A DNA stretch of 64,000 bases from Mycolicibacterium goodii. GTDB lineage: Bacteria > Actinomycetota > Actinomycetes > Mycobacteriales > Mycobacteriaceae. Positions within the stretch are counted from its first letter, which is position 1. Each line of letters opens with the position of its first letter. The notes under the pieces were generated by a model, which saw nothing but the letters and a program-made list of their open reading frames with translations, was not told where the DNA came from and ran no database searches. The translations under genes and the position numbers were made by a program. The stretch covers positions 2,480,001-2,544,000 of the forward strand of contig NZ_CP092364.2 in NCBI RefSeq assembly GCF_022370755.2, in the 5' to 3' direction. This document shows positions 26,289 to 35,145 of this stretch, piece after piece.

Positions 26289-27461
26289 TCAGGTCCGAGA
26301 AGGAAACGCGCGTCGGGATGCGAGTGCGACCGTCAGTCCGAGCGCGATGAGCACGGTAGCGGCCCATGGCAACGACGCGACACCCGCAGTGCCGAGCAGA
26401 CCGGCCCCGATGGCCGAGCCTCCCGCGATCCCGGAGTTGGCCGTCGCGTTGATCCATGCACCCGCACGTTCGGGTGGGACCGCCGCCGCGTGCACCGCGC
26501 AGTACTGGTAGATCGACGGCACTCCGCCAAAAGCGGTGCTCCACACCGCGATCAGCGCCAAGACCACCCACAGCGCAGGCCACGGCGCTCCCAGCGAAGC
26601 GACCGCGAGCATGAGCGCCCCGAGAAGGATCATCGTGGTCCGTCGCGGGTCCCGATCCAATCCACGCCCGGCGTACCAGAGACCCAAGAGCCCGCACGCC
26701 CCGCAGATCAACAGGATCGGCCCCACCATCGTCGGATGGGCGCCGTTCGTCAGCACGATGACGCTGATGTACGTGTACACCGTGAAATGTCCCAGGAAGA
26801 CAAGCGCATTCGAGGCCGCCACCGCGGCAAGACGGCCCCGCCCACCGGCCTGCGGCTCCGCGATGACGTGCTCATACTCCACTGCGGGCAGAACTCTGCT
26901 CAGCACGAGGAGCGTGATCACGGACAGCACGGTCAGCACCACGAACGGCGTGCGCCAACCCGCTGCGGTGCCCAAAGACGTCAGGCTGGGTGCGCCGAGC
27001 ACGAGGCCCAGCGACGCACCGCTACCCGCCACGGCCAGAGCGCGTCCGACCTGTCCACCGGACACGAGTCGCGGGGCATAACCGATCACCAGTGAGAAGA
27101 ACAACGCGTGGGTGATCCCGCCGACGGCGCGTCCAACCGCGACCGCCGCGAACCCGGGCGCGGCTGCGACCACCCCGTTGCACACCGCATACCCGGCCAC
27201 CGTGGCCATGAGCAACGGCTTGCGTGCGAGTCTCGAAGTGGCCACCGTCAGCGGAACTGCCAGTGCGGCGACCATCACCGCATAGAGCCCCACCAGCAAC
27301 CCGCTCACCGACGTCGACACCCGTAACGCGTCGGCAATCTGAGGCAGCAGGCCGATGGGAAGCATCTCGGTGGTCACGGCGAGACCCGACGCACCAGCCA
27401 GCGCGAGAAGGCCGGGCAGGCTCGCCCGCAGGCCTCGGCTGCGCGAGTCGGTGATCGTCAC
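26289..27461 (-). CDS. MFS efflux transporter (sugar/drug, DHA1 type)
   Basis: A 390-residue, 12-helix carrier from a GTG start. It shows the SotB/CmlA-like beginning TEMLPIGLLPQIADAL, motif SRLARKPLL after helix 2, and GRAVGGITHALFFS in helix 4. Divergent from a ROK regulator with an inverted repeat between the starts, so probably controlled by it; substrate could be a sugar or an inhibitor. Confidence 0.88.
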   Translation of the reverse strand: MTITDSRSRGLRASLPGLLALAGASGLAVTTEMLPIGLLPQIADALRVSTSVSGLLVGLYAVMVAALAVPLTVATSRLARKPLLMATVAGYAVCNGVVAAAPGFAAVAVGRAVGGITHALFFSLVIGYAPRLVSGGQVGRALAVAGSGASLGLVLGAPSLTSLGTAAGWRTPFVVLTVLSVITLLVLSRVLPAVEYEHVIAEPQAGGRGRLAAVAASNALVFLGHFTVYTYISVIVLTNGAHPTMVGPILLICGACGLLGLWYAGRGLDRDPRRTTMILLGALMLAVASLGAPWPALWVVLALIAVWSTAFGGVPSIYQYCAVHAAAVPPERAGAWINATANSGIAGGSAIGAGLLGTAGVASLPWAATVLIALGLTVALASRRAFPSRT

Positions 27462-27473
27462 TTTCGCGAATAT

Positions 27474-27488
27474 ACTCGGTGCCCGAGT
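27474..27488. promoter_or_regulatory. Inverted repeat between MFS and ROK genes
   Basis: ACTCGG-TGC-CCGAGT, a 6-bp inverted repeat in the 52-bp gap between the divergent starts. Position fits an operator for the ROK regulator. Confidence 0.5.
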
Positions 27489-27513
27489 TTAATCAAGTGC
27501 CATACTTTCCGCG

Positions 27514-28704
27514 ATGTCCGACGAACCCCGGCACCCCGCACAGCTGCGTTGGCTGGGCGCTTCGCAGCTGTTGGCGGCGGTGCGCGCCGATTCGGGGATC
27601 ACCCGCGCCGCTGCGGCGAACCGCCTCGGCATCAGCAGCGGGAGCGCGACCGACCTTCTCGCGCGGCTTCGGCAAGTGCGCCTGCTCGACGAAACCCCGG
27701 CTCCCGCACAGGGCCGCGGCAGGCCGACGACGTTGCTGCGCCCGCATCCCGATGGACCGCTGGTATTGGCCGCGGATCTGCGTGCCACGAATTGGCGGCT
27801 GGCGCTTGCCGATCTCGACGGTGCCCCGCAGGTCGTCGCCGAGGGTGCCTACGACGACGCCGGACTCGATGCCGCGCTCGTTCACCTGGCCGACGCCATA
27901 GGTGCCGTCTACCGACGAAAGGGACAGCAGCTGAGCGCTATAGGGGTCTCGGCCGCCGGCACCGTCAGTGACGGTGTCCTCGTGCAGTTCACACCGCGGG
28001 GCCGCAGGGACGTCGATCTCTCCGTGCTGACGAGCAAGATTCCGCGCCGTGTGAAGATGCCGGTGCTGTTGTGCAACGACGCGACACTGGCCGGGTTGGC
28101 CGAGGCCCGATCGGGTGCCGCCAAGACCGCGGGGACTTCGCTGCACCTGATCGTCGCGACGGGCATCGGCGGCACGCTCGTGGTCAACGGCGAACCGATA
28201 TCCGGCGCGCACGGTGCAGCCGGCGAGTACGGCCACATCCCGTTGGGGGACCCCGCGTTGATTTGCCCCTGTGGTGCGCGCGGATGCTGGGACCTGACGG
28301 TCGACGGCCGTGCGCTGGCTCGCCACCTGCGTGAGGCGCAGCCGCACGATCCGGTCGATTACGTACACCGAATCGTCAGTCGTCACCGCAACTCCACCAC
28401 CCAACGCGCGTTCGAGACGGTCGCGGTCTCGTTGGGCCGCGGCATCGCCGGACTGGTGAACCTGCACGATCCGGAAGTGGTGACGTTGGGCGGCGTCGGC
28501 GCGCTGCTACGGGAGGCGGCGCCGGACGCCTTCCACACCGCCTATCTCGACGGTCTGATGAACTACCGCCGGGATTCGCCGCCCCCGGTCCTCGACGCAG
28601 AGCACGGTGAGGAGGGACCTCTGCGCGGCGCCGTCATCATGGCGCTCGACGACGTCACCAGCCCCGCCGGCTTGGCGAAGTGGGCTGAGCACCAAAGTCT
28701 CTGA
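27514..28704 (+). CDS. ROK-family transcriptional regulator
   Basis: A 396-residue protein: N-terminal winged helix (ITRAAAANRLGISSGSATDLLARL), then a sugar-kinase-like ROK fold with GVSAAGTV, the phosphate loop ATGIGGTLVV and the zinc signature GEYGHIPLG..ICPCGARGCW. The zinc-binding Cys/His set is intact. Regulators of this type sense sugars or sugar phosphates. Divergent partner of the MFS gene. Confidence 0.9.
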   Translation: MSDEPRHPAQLRWLGASQLLAAVRADSGITRAAAANRLGISSGSATDLLARLRQVRLLDETPAPAQGRGRPTTLLRPHPDGPLVLAADLRATNWRLALADLDGAPQVVAEGAYDDAGLDAALVHLADAIGAVYRRKGQQLSAIGVSAAGTVSDGVLVQFTPRGRRDVDLSVLTSKIPRRVKMPVLLCNDATLAGLAEARSGAAKTAGTSLHLIVATGIGGTLVVNGEPISGAHGAAGEYGHIPLGDPALICPCGARGCWDLTVDGRALARHLREAQPHDPVDYVHRIVSRHRNSTTQRAFETVAVSLGRGIAGLVNLHDPEVVTLGGVGALLREAAPDAFHTAYLDGLMNYRRDSPPPVLDAEHGEEGPLRGAVIMALDDVTSPAGLAKWAEHQSL

Positions 28705-28715
28705 TCCGGTGCGCG

Positions 28716-29276
28716 TCAGCTGTTGCGGCCGCTGAGCATGTCGCGTAACCGGTCCACGAGTCCCGCGCCGGGGCCCAGAATTTTGTTGGCCGGGGGATGA
28801 TCGGGGGCCAGCGGATGCGGCCGAGTGGGCGCCATGCTCTTGGCGCGCTGGAACTCTTCGCTCAACTCGTGCAGTCGCTCCGATGGACAGGCATCCCGGA
28901 GCTTGGACAGCAGACCGTTCTCTTCCTCTTCGATGTGATGACGGATGTCGCTGATGAGCTGGTGAACCAGTTCGTCGTAACGCGAGTCTTCGGGACCGGC
29001 CTTCTCGATGGCCTTCATGACCTCTTCGGCTTCGGCGTGTTCCTTGAGCTCATGATCGGCAACCTCGTCGCCATCCGGAAGCACTTTGCGGGCTGCGGGA
29101 TAGACGTATTGCTCCTCTGCCACAGCATGCCGCACGATACCGGCGATCACGTGTTCAACCAGTTCCGGCTGAGTGCGAGGATCACCGCCGGATTCGATCT
29201 CGACGAAGACGCTTTCGAACTCACGATGATCGGCAATGATGTCGTCGATGATGTTGCCGCTTGCGCTACCAGCCAT
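28716..29276 (-). CDS. Hemerythrin-like HHE-domain protein
   Basis: A 186-residue cytoplasmic protein from ATG 29276, with GGGAGG upstream. The di-iron ligands of an HHE domain can be placed: His in IIADHREFESVF, His in IVRHAVAEEQYVYP, HELKEHAEAEE, and IRHHIEEEE. The C-terminal 40 residues are a Pro-rich tail unlike the core. M. smegmatis has a related hemerythrin-like protein reported as SigF-dependent and linked to peroxide tolerance (recollection: MSMEG_3312). A SigF-type promoter lies upstream. Confidence 0.9.
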   Translation of the reverse strand: MAGSASGNIIDDIIADHREFESVFVEIESGGDPRTQPELVEHVIAGIVRHAVAEEQYVYPAARKVLPDGDEVADHELKEHAEAEEVMKAIEKAGPEDSRYDELVHQLISDIRHHIEEEENGLLSKLRDACPSERLHELSEEFQRAKSMAPTRPHPLAPDHPPANKILGPGAGLVDRLRDMLSGRNS

Positions 29277-29303
29277 TACTGCCTCCCAGGTCCACCGATG
29301 GGC

Positions 29304-29330
29304 GTACCCGGCAGCGGCGGTCCGAAACAC
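29304..29330 (-). promoter_or_regulatory. SigF-type promoter for the hemerythrin gene
   Basis: On the minus strand GTGTTT (29330-29325), a 15-bp spacer and GGGTAC (29309-29304). The mycobacterial SigF consensus is GGWWT-N(15-17)-GGGTAY. It lies 28 bp before the hemerythrin ATG. Confidence 0.7.
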
Positions 29331-29333
29331 GCT

Positions 29334-29359
29334 GGTTTGGTATCGGCTCCACCGGGTAC
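29334..29359 (+). promoter_or_regulatory. SigF-type promoter for the small helical gene
   Basis: GGTTT (29334-29338), 15-bp spacer, GGGTAC (29354-29359), a full match to the SigF consensus, 38 bp before ATG 29398. Back to back with the minus-strand SigF-type site, only 3 bp between the two -35 boxes. Confidence 0.8.
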
Positions 29360-29397
29360 CGCGTGACGAGACAGACGTCCACGAAATAGGAGGAGCC

Positions 29398-29628
29398 ATG
29401 CCCGCCGGAGAAACTGGGTTCAGCGACGTCACCTTCGACCTGATCTCGGTGCAATACCACTCGCTCAAAGCCGGGCACGATTACGGGCAGTACGTCCGCG
29501 ATGCCCGCAATGCCGGCCTCGATGATGTCGCGTCCTTCTTCGAACAGGTCATGTCCGAAGATGCGGACCGCGCCAAGCGCTGCCATGAGTTCCTGGCCAA
29601 GCTGCAGGGATCGGAGGACACCGGGTAG
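29398..29628 (+). CDS. Small helical (ferritin-like) stress protein
   Basis: A 76-residue protein with an ideal AGGAGG site before ATG 29398. Sequence LISVQYHSLKAGHDYGQYVRDA and DDVASFFEQVMSEDADRAKR suggests a two-helix hairpin reminiscent of half a ferritin-like bundle, with Tyr-His and Glu residues at metal-ligand-like positions. Not assigned to a characterised family. Shares a bidirectional SigF-type promoter region with the hemerythrin. Confidence 0.75.
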   Translation: MPAGETGFSDVTFDLISVQYHSLKAGHDYGQYVRDARNAGLDDVASFFEQVMSEDADRAKRCHEFLAKLQGSEDTG

Positions 29629-29629
29629 C

Positions 29630-30448
29630 TCACATCCGACCGTGGTGGCTGCGGATGAAGCTGTACACACCGAATGCCGCGATGCCCGCCGCGGCCACCA
29701 CGAGAAGGAATTTGCCGAATGGAGCCTCGCCGAGAGTCTTGACCGCCGCATCCAGGCCCGACGCCTTGGCGGGGTCGGCTCGCAACGTAGCGATGATCAC
29801 CAGGAGGCCTGCGCCGGCCAACACCGCTCCTTTGGCGGCATAGCCGGACACTCCGACGATGGTGATGCCGGTCCCGCCAGACACGCGCAAGTCCTTGAAG
29901 AACTTCTTGGAAATACCTTTGTAGACGTGGTAGCCGCCCACAACGAGCACCGCAAGACCCGCCGCGATCAGGATGAACTTGCCCCAGCCGGTCTGCATCA
30001 GCTGCGCGGAGAAACCGGCGTTCTGTTGGCCGCTGGACTGGCCGCCGCCCGTCGCAAAACGTGCCGCCGAGAACGCGATCGCGAAGTTCACGATCGCGAG
30101 TCCGAGCGCTTTCGCACGTTTCCACGCCGAATTGTCCCCGAAGCCGCCACTCTCGCCAGGCTTCGCGCCGATCACCGCTTCGGCGACACGCCACAAGCCC
30201 AATGCGACCAAGCCGATCGCGGCCAGCCACAGCATCACCGGGCCACCGGGTTGGCCGGCCAGCGTGGCGAGCGCCCCGGACTGATCGGCGTTACCGCCGG
30301 ACCCGAACGCGATCTGCAGGATGATGTACGCGACGAGCAGATGGAGCACGCCGCTGGCGGCGAACCCGGCTCGTGCCGTGTATTCGAAAGCGGAGCTGTC
30401 CGTTGCTCTGTCAATCGCGCCGTGCGCGGGCCGGCCACTCAGGCTCAT
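29630..30448 (-). CDS. DUF1206 membrane protein
   Basis: A 272-residue integral membrane protein with six helices arranged as three tandem two-helix repeats, each beginning with an ARxG-type motif (ARAGFAASGVLHLLVAYI; LGLAIVNFAIAFSAAR; GYAAKGAVLAGAGLLVI) as in DUF1206. Function unknown. Upstream on the minus strand GTTT is followed after about 16 bp by AGGTAT, a weak SigF-like promoter, which fits its place in the stress block. Confidence 0.88.
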   Translation of the reverse strand: MSLSGRPAHGAIDRATDSSAFEYTARAGFAASGVLHLLVAYIILQIAFGSGGNADQSGALATLAGQPGGPVMLWLAAIGLVALGLWRVAEAVIGAKPGESGGFGDNSAWKRAKALGLAIVNFAIAFSAARFATGGGQSSGQQNAGFSAQLMQTGWGKFILIAAGLAVLVVGGYHVYKGISKKFFKDLRVSGGTGITIVGVSGYAAKGAVLAGAGLLVIIATLRADPAKASGLDAAVKTLGEAPFGKFLLVVAAAGIAAFGVYSFIRSHHGRM

Positions 30449-30538
30449 CGTTTTCCTCCTGCTGGGGACGATGGCCTCGTATACCTCGAATTGACGACGG
30501 TGAAACGCGAGCCTCGGCCGCAGGCTGGTGCCTACGAC

Positions 30539-31840
30539 TCAGAACTTCCCGTCCAGGAATTCGGCGTACGCCGGCAGGTCGAGTTGACCGTGGCCGGACA
30601 GTCCGATCACGACGACCTGCTCGGTCGGGTCGTCGGCCACGTGCGCTGCCGCGGCCGCGATCGCATGTGTCGATTCCGGCGCGGGCACGATACCTTGGGT
30701 TCGCGCGAACTGGACACCCGCCCTGAACGCGTCGTGCTGCGAGATGGCGATGCCCTGGACGAGGCCCAGTTCGACCGTGTGACTGAGGGCGGGTGCCATG
30801 CCGTGGTAGCGCAGACCGCCAGCGTGGATGGGATCAGGCACGAAATCCATGCCCAGAGTGTGCATTTTCAGCAATGGGGTGAGGCCTGCGACATCGCCGT
30901 GATCGTAGCGGTACTCCCCCTGCGTGATCGACGGACATGCGGCAGGTTCGGCCGCGACCACCTTCGGATCGGAACGTCCGTGGATCTTCTCGCGCAGGAA
31001 TGGGAACGCCAAGCCGGCGAGATTGGAACCGCCTCCGGCACAGCCGAACACGAAGTCGGCACCGTCAGGTTCGATCGCAGCCAACTGTGCGACCGCCTCC
31101 TGGCCGATGACGCTCTGATGCAGGACGACATGGTTGAGTACGCTGCCGAGGGCGTATCGGATGTCCGGGTTCGCGGCGGCGACCTCGACCGCCTCGCTCA
31201 CCGCCATGCCGAGACTGCCGGTGGTGTTCGGGTCCTTCGCCAGGATCGTGCGGCCCGACTCGGTGAGATCTGACGGGCTCGGATGCACAACACCGCCGTA
31301 CGTGCGGATCAGGTCACCGCGGTAGGGCTTCGACTCATACGACGCGCGGACCTGCCACACCTCGATCTCCAGTCCGAACTGTGCCCCGGCGAATGCCAGC
31401 GCGCTGCCCCACTGGCCCGCGCCGGTCTCCGTGGTGAGCTTCCGGACTCCGTCGATACTGTTGTAGTAAGCCTGTGCCACAGCAGAATTCGTCTTGTGAG
31501 AGCCGACCGGGCTCACACCTTCGTACTTCACGTAGATGTGCGCTCCGGTGTTGAGCGCCTTCTCGAACCGACGAGCCCGGATCAGCGGCGACGGCCGCCA
31601 CATCGCGTAGATGTCGCGGACCGGTTCCGGAATGGCGACGTACGGCTCGGTGGACACCTCCTGCGCGATCAGACCCCTCGGGAAAAGCGCAGCCAGATCG
31701 TCTGGACCAACGGGTTCCTTGGTGGCCGGGTGCAGGTGCGGCGGGATCGGCTGGTCCAGCTCGGCCGGCAGGTTGTACCAGTGCGTCGGCACCTCGACGG
31801 TTACCAGATCAGGATGGGCAGCGTCGGCGTGCAGAGTCAT
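30539..31840 (-). CDS. trpB2: Tryptophan synthase beta-like PLP enzyme (TrpB2)
   Basis: A 433-residue fold-type II PLP enzyme. The Schiff-base lysine is Lys116 in GSHKTNSA, the phosphate loop is CAGGGSNLAG, and TETGAGQWGSA matches the TrpB active site. The long N-terminal extension and the insert between residues 190 and 230 are those of the TrpB2 subgroup, which works without a TrpA partner. No trpA is nearby. Likely condenses indole and serine, or uses a related amino acid; the stress-gene setting is unexplained. Confidence 0.92.
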   Translation of the reverse strand: MTLHADAAHPDLVTVEVPTHWYNLPAELDQPIPPHLHPATKEPVGPDDLAALFPRGLIAQEVSTEPYVAIPEPVRDIYAMWRPSPLIRARRFEKALNTGAHIYVKYEGVSPVGSHKTNSAVAQAYYNSIDGVRKLTTETGAGQWGSALAFAGAQFGLEIEVWQVRASYESKPYRGDLIRTYGGVVHPSPSDLTESGRTILAKDPNTTGSLGMAVSEAVEVAAANPDIRYALGSVLNHVVLHQSVIGQEAVAQLAAIEPDGADFVFGCAGGGSNLAGLAFPFLREKIHGRSDPKVVAAEPAACPSITQGEYRYDHGDVAGLTPLLKMHTLGMDFVPDPIHAGGLRYHGMAPALSHTVELGLVQGIAISQHDAFRAGVQFARTQGIVPAPESTHAIAAAAAHVADDPTEQVVVIGLSGHGQLDLPAYAEFLDGKF

Positions 31841-31891
31841 GCCGACATGCTAGTCGGCCTTCCAGAACCCCTATGGGGCGTGCCTCCGCGG

Positions 31892-32380
31892 TCAGTTCGC
31901 GGTGTGCACGATGAGGATGTCGACCTTCGACTTGCGCGCGATCTCGGCGGGCACCGAGCCCAGCAGCCGCCCGGCGACCGAGTCCAGTCCCACATCGCCG
32001 ACCACGATCAGATCCGCGTCGACCTCTTTTGCCAGCGTCAGGAGCGCGGGGACCGGCGCGCCTTCGACCACACGTTCGTGGATGTCGCGGGCGCCTGCGG
32101 CGTATGCGACGTCGCGGGCGTCGCGCAGGATCTCGTAGGCATCGGCGTCCCCGTGCATCCGGTAGCCCTCGCGGCCGAGGGCGTCTTCGGCTCGACGGTC
32201 CCTGACCTGATCGGGCGCGGGCGGGCGGGCCCATCCGCCCCTCTCACCGTGATGGAAATGTGCGGTCGCGACGACGAGCTTCGCGTCTTCTTGCGCGGCG
32301 AAAGCGCCCGCTCTTTCGACCGCGCGCATCGACGAGGACGAGCCGTCGGTTCCCACGATCACCGTTCGATAGCCACCCAT
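31892..32380 (-). CDS. Universal stress protein
   Basis: A 162-residue single-domain UspA protein from ATG 32380 with GGAGG upstream. Begins TVIVGTDGSSSSMRAVERA and ends with the ATP-binding motif GDVGLDSVAGRLLGSVP followed by VDILIVH. The Gly spacing G-x2-G-x9-GS is kept, so it should bind ATP. Mycobacterial Usp genes usually belong to SigF or DosR regulons; no clear box was seen here. Confidence 0.93.
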   Translation of the reverse strand: MGGYRTVIVGTDGSSSSMRAVERAGAFAAQEDAKLVVATAHFHHGERGGWARPPAPDQVRDRRAEDALGREGYRMHGDADAYEILRDARDVAYAAGARDIHERVVEGAPVPALLTLAKEVDADLIVVGDVGLDSVAGRLLGSVPAEIARKSKVDILIVHTAN

Positions 32381-32558
32381 GGCCCGCCTCCTAACCGGTC
32401 GTGCGCCGTCCAGACAGTAGCGCGCGGTGGGCGGCAGATGGCGTATTTCGGCCAACGGTGCCCTCGACAGGGCCGCGGACCGGCCCCGCGAGGCCTGTGG
32501 CGTGCGGAGGGTCACCGCCTGATGGTCGTCGAAACGCGTTGAGCGTCACCGCGACAGA

Positions 32559-33461
32559 TCATGTTCTCGCACCGCTTGTCGTGATCAGGTACGCACACAC
32601 GAGAATCACTGCAGATCCGATGATCTGAACTGGCGTCGGCTGCTGTGCGAGAAAGATCGCCGCGAGAACCAGTGCGGCGACCGGGGTCAGGAGCAAGAGC
32701 GCCGAGCTGATCTCGACACGCAGGGACGGACTGCCCAGCGCGACGAGCAACCAGCCGAGCACCTGACCGTTGACCGCCGTCAACATCAGCCATCCCGTCG
32801 CGTCCCACCCTGGGGCGAGCGTGACGCCGCCCCAGAACGCACCGCCGACGAAGGCCGCCACGGCCGCAGAAACCATGACGGTCATGTACGACTGCACAAG
32901 CGGCCGGTCCGGTCCGCCACGCCGCAGGAGGAACAGGAACACCGAATAGCACAGCGCCGCAAGAACGGAATGAACCGTGCCGGCCACGGGCGCAGTGCCC
33001 ACCACATCCGGTTCCAGGACTCCGCCCGCCAACACCGTACCGAGCGCGACCACGGGAAGCAGGGCGACGAACCGCGCGCTGAGAGACTCGCGATCGATCA
33101 GTCGGGCAAGCAGCGGGACCATGACGACCTGGGTGTTGACCAGTACGGCCGACAACCCGACACCGACTTCGTAGATCGCCTGCGTCCACAGCAGCGCGTC
33201 CGCCGCGAACAGGACGCCGGCAAGCGCCGCCCAACCGTGCTGGGCAAGACTCGGCGGGCCCAACCCACGCCACTCCGCGACAGCCAGCGGCACAAGCAGC
33301 GGCAACGCGAACACACACCGGAACACCGAGGCGGTTCCCGGCGACGCCGAAGACAGCGCGACGAACAGTCCGGATGTCGAGATTCCGATGGCACCGACCG
33401 CAGTCGCGATGACCGGCCGCGCCGTGATCGCGGACGAAAGTCGACTGGTGCTGACCACCAC
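32559..33461 (-). CDS. DMT-superfamily (EamA) exporter
   Basis: A 300-residue protein with about ten hydrophobic helices in two EamA halves (PVIATAVGAIGISTSGLFVAL; VHSVLAALCYSVFLFLLRRG). Likely exports a small metabolite or amino acid; nothing nearby fixes the substrate. Minus strand, 179 bp beyond the Usp start. Confidence 0.85.
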   Translation of the reverse strand: MVVSTSRLSSAITARPVIATAVGAIGISTSGLFVALSSASPGTASVFRCVFALPLLVPLAVAEWRGLGPPSLAQHGWAALAGVLFAADALLWTQAIYEVGVGLSAVLVNTQVVMVPLLARLIDRESLSARFVALLPVVALGTVLAGGVLEPDVVGTAPVAGTVHSVLAALCYSVFLFLLRRGGPDRPLVQSYMTVMVSAAVAAFVGGAFWGGVTLAPGWDATGWLMLTAVNGQVLGWLLVALGSPSLRVEISSALLLLTPVAALVLAAIFLAQQPTPVQIIGSAVILVCAYLITTSGART

Positions 33462-33688
33462 AGCCCGAGCGTAGGAGCCGTGTCAACGCGGTTTTGCGAG
33501 CGTCCCTCACGACGACATGGCAGTTGCACCACCCACCGTTCGCCTCTGGGTATCGCGTCTTGTGCCACGATCCCGATATCGCGGGCGATATCGGGGTTTG
33601 GAAGTGCATTCGGTGACGGGAGAGGTCCAGCAGGAGAAGTACGGGTGAACCCCCGTCGGAACGATGTTACGGCCGCCAGAGGTGGGCG

Positions 33689-35053
33689 CTAGCGGGTCGG
33701 CGGAGGCGACCAGTGCACAACCTTCATCGCGGTCATCTCGTCGAGAAGTTCAGGGCCGAAGCCGAATCCGCTTCCGCTGGCCTTGCGGGGCTGCGACGCG
33801 CCCCCCGGCGCACCGCCGAAGACGTCGTTGATCTTCACCGTGCCGACGGGCAGATCGCGCCACGCCTGCTGCGCGTGGTTCATATCGGATGTCAGCACGC
33901 CGGCCGCGAGGCCGTACCGGTCGTCGGCCGCTTCGGCGATCGCGGTGTCGAAGTCGGGCACACTACGTACCGCTGCGATGGGGCCGAAGGTTTCCTCCTG
34001 GAACACCAGCATGTCCTTGGCACAGCCGGTCAACACCGTCGGCGGGTAGAAGGTTCCGGGACCCGACGGCGCCTCTCCCCCGGCCAGTACCTTCGCGCCG
34101 CGCTTGACCGCGTCGGTGACATGCCGGTGTACCTGTTCACGTTGGCGTTCGTCGACCAGGGGACCGATGCGGTCCGCCCAGGCGCGGGCTTCATCGGCCA
34201 GCGCCTGGGTGAACCGCTCGGCCAGCGCCTCCACCACGAAGATGCGCTCCACCGACACGCAGATCTGGCCGGCGTTGGCGAACGATCCGAGCGCGGCCTG
34301 CTGAGCGGCCCAGGCAGGATCGACGCCGGAATCGACGACCAGTGCGTCATTGCCGCCGTTCTCCAGCAGCGCCTTGGCACCCCGCTCGGCGCAGGCGCGG
34401 GTGATCGCCCGGCCGGTCACACTGCTGCCGACATGGGCCACGACATCGACGCCCTCGGCCGCCGCGAGCTGCGCGCCGACAGTCGCGTCGCCGTCGACGA
34501 TCTCCAATACGCCCTTCGGCAGGCTCTGCGCCAACAGTTCGGCGAATCGGCGTCCCGTGGCCGGGCATCGTTCACTCGGCTTGTGCACCACGGTGTTGCC
34601 GGTGACCAGCGCGGCTCCCAGCAGCCCCGCCGCGACGGCGACCGGGTCGTTCCACGGGGTGAGCACCGCGACCACACCCCGCGGCTCCGGCACCATCAAA
34701 TCGGTGGCGGACCAACTCCCGTGCAGACTGCGGCCACGGTGCAACGGGCCCAGCTCGGCGTACTGGACGAGCGTTGCCACTCCCGCGTCCACACCGCCCC
34801 TCGCGTCTCCTCTGAGCTTGCCGGTCTCCCGCTCGTTGAGTTCGGCAAGCTCGTCGGCCGCCGCACGTACCGCATCGGCGGCCGCGGCGAGTGCGGCCGC
34901 ACGTTCGGCCGCGGGCGTGCGGGCCCAACTGGCCGCGGCGCCGCGCGCTCGCCCGATCGCCGCATCGCACTCGGCGGCGGTCGCGATCGGCGTTCGACCG
35001 ACCAGTTCTCCGGTGCGGGGATCGTGGATTGTGAGCTCATGTGTTTCAGGCAC
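33689..35053 (-). CDS. Aldehyde dehydrogenase (semialdehyde type)
   Basis: A 454-residue NAD(P)+-dependent ALDH. Visible are VLTPWNDPVA, the cofactor lysine in VVHKPSERCP, the loop VAHVGSSVTGRAI, the general-base Glu in LLENGGNDALVV, and the catalytic Cys in NAGQICVSVERIFV. The usual ELGGK is replaced by LENGGN, as in succinate-semialdehyde-like actinobacterial enzymes. Stand-alone gene; aldehyde unknown. Confidence 0.92.
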   Translation of the reverse strand: MPETHELTIHDPRTGELVGRTPIATAAECDAAIGRARGAAASWARTPAAERAAALAAAADAVRAAADELAELNERETGKLRGDARGGVDAGVATLVQYAELGPLHRGRSLHGSWSATDLMVPEPRGVVAVLTPWNDPVAVAAGLLGAALVTGNTVVHKPSERCPATGRRFAELLAQSLPKGVLEIVDGDATVGAQLAAAEGVDVVAHVGSSVTGRAITRACAERGAKALLENGGNDALVVDSGVDPAWAAQQAALGSFANAGQICVSVERIFVVEALAERFTQALADEARAWADRIGPLVDERQREQVHRHVTDAVKRGAKVLAGGEAPSGPGTFYPPTVLTGCAKDMLVFQEETFGPIAAVRSVPDFDTAIAEAADDRYGLAAGVLTSDMNHAQQAWRDLPVGTVKINDVFGGAPGGASQPRKASGSGFGFGPELLDEMTAMKVVHWSPPPTR

Positions 35054-35145
35054 ACTTCGGTGTACCCGGACGGGGCACTCCTACACTCCACTGACTGCCG
35101 CTGCCCTGAGCGCCGGTCGATCGTGACCCAGGGCGGAGGTGTGCG

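Noticed and set aside
29501..31273. 590-codon open frame on the plus strand across three minus-strand genes
   Set aside because: It crosses DUF1206 and trpB2, both with full conserved motifs on the other strand; composition is Arg/Gly/His-rich and has no recognisable domain.
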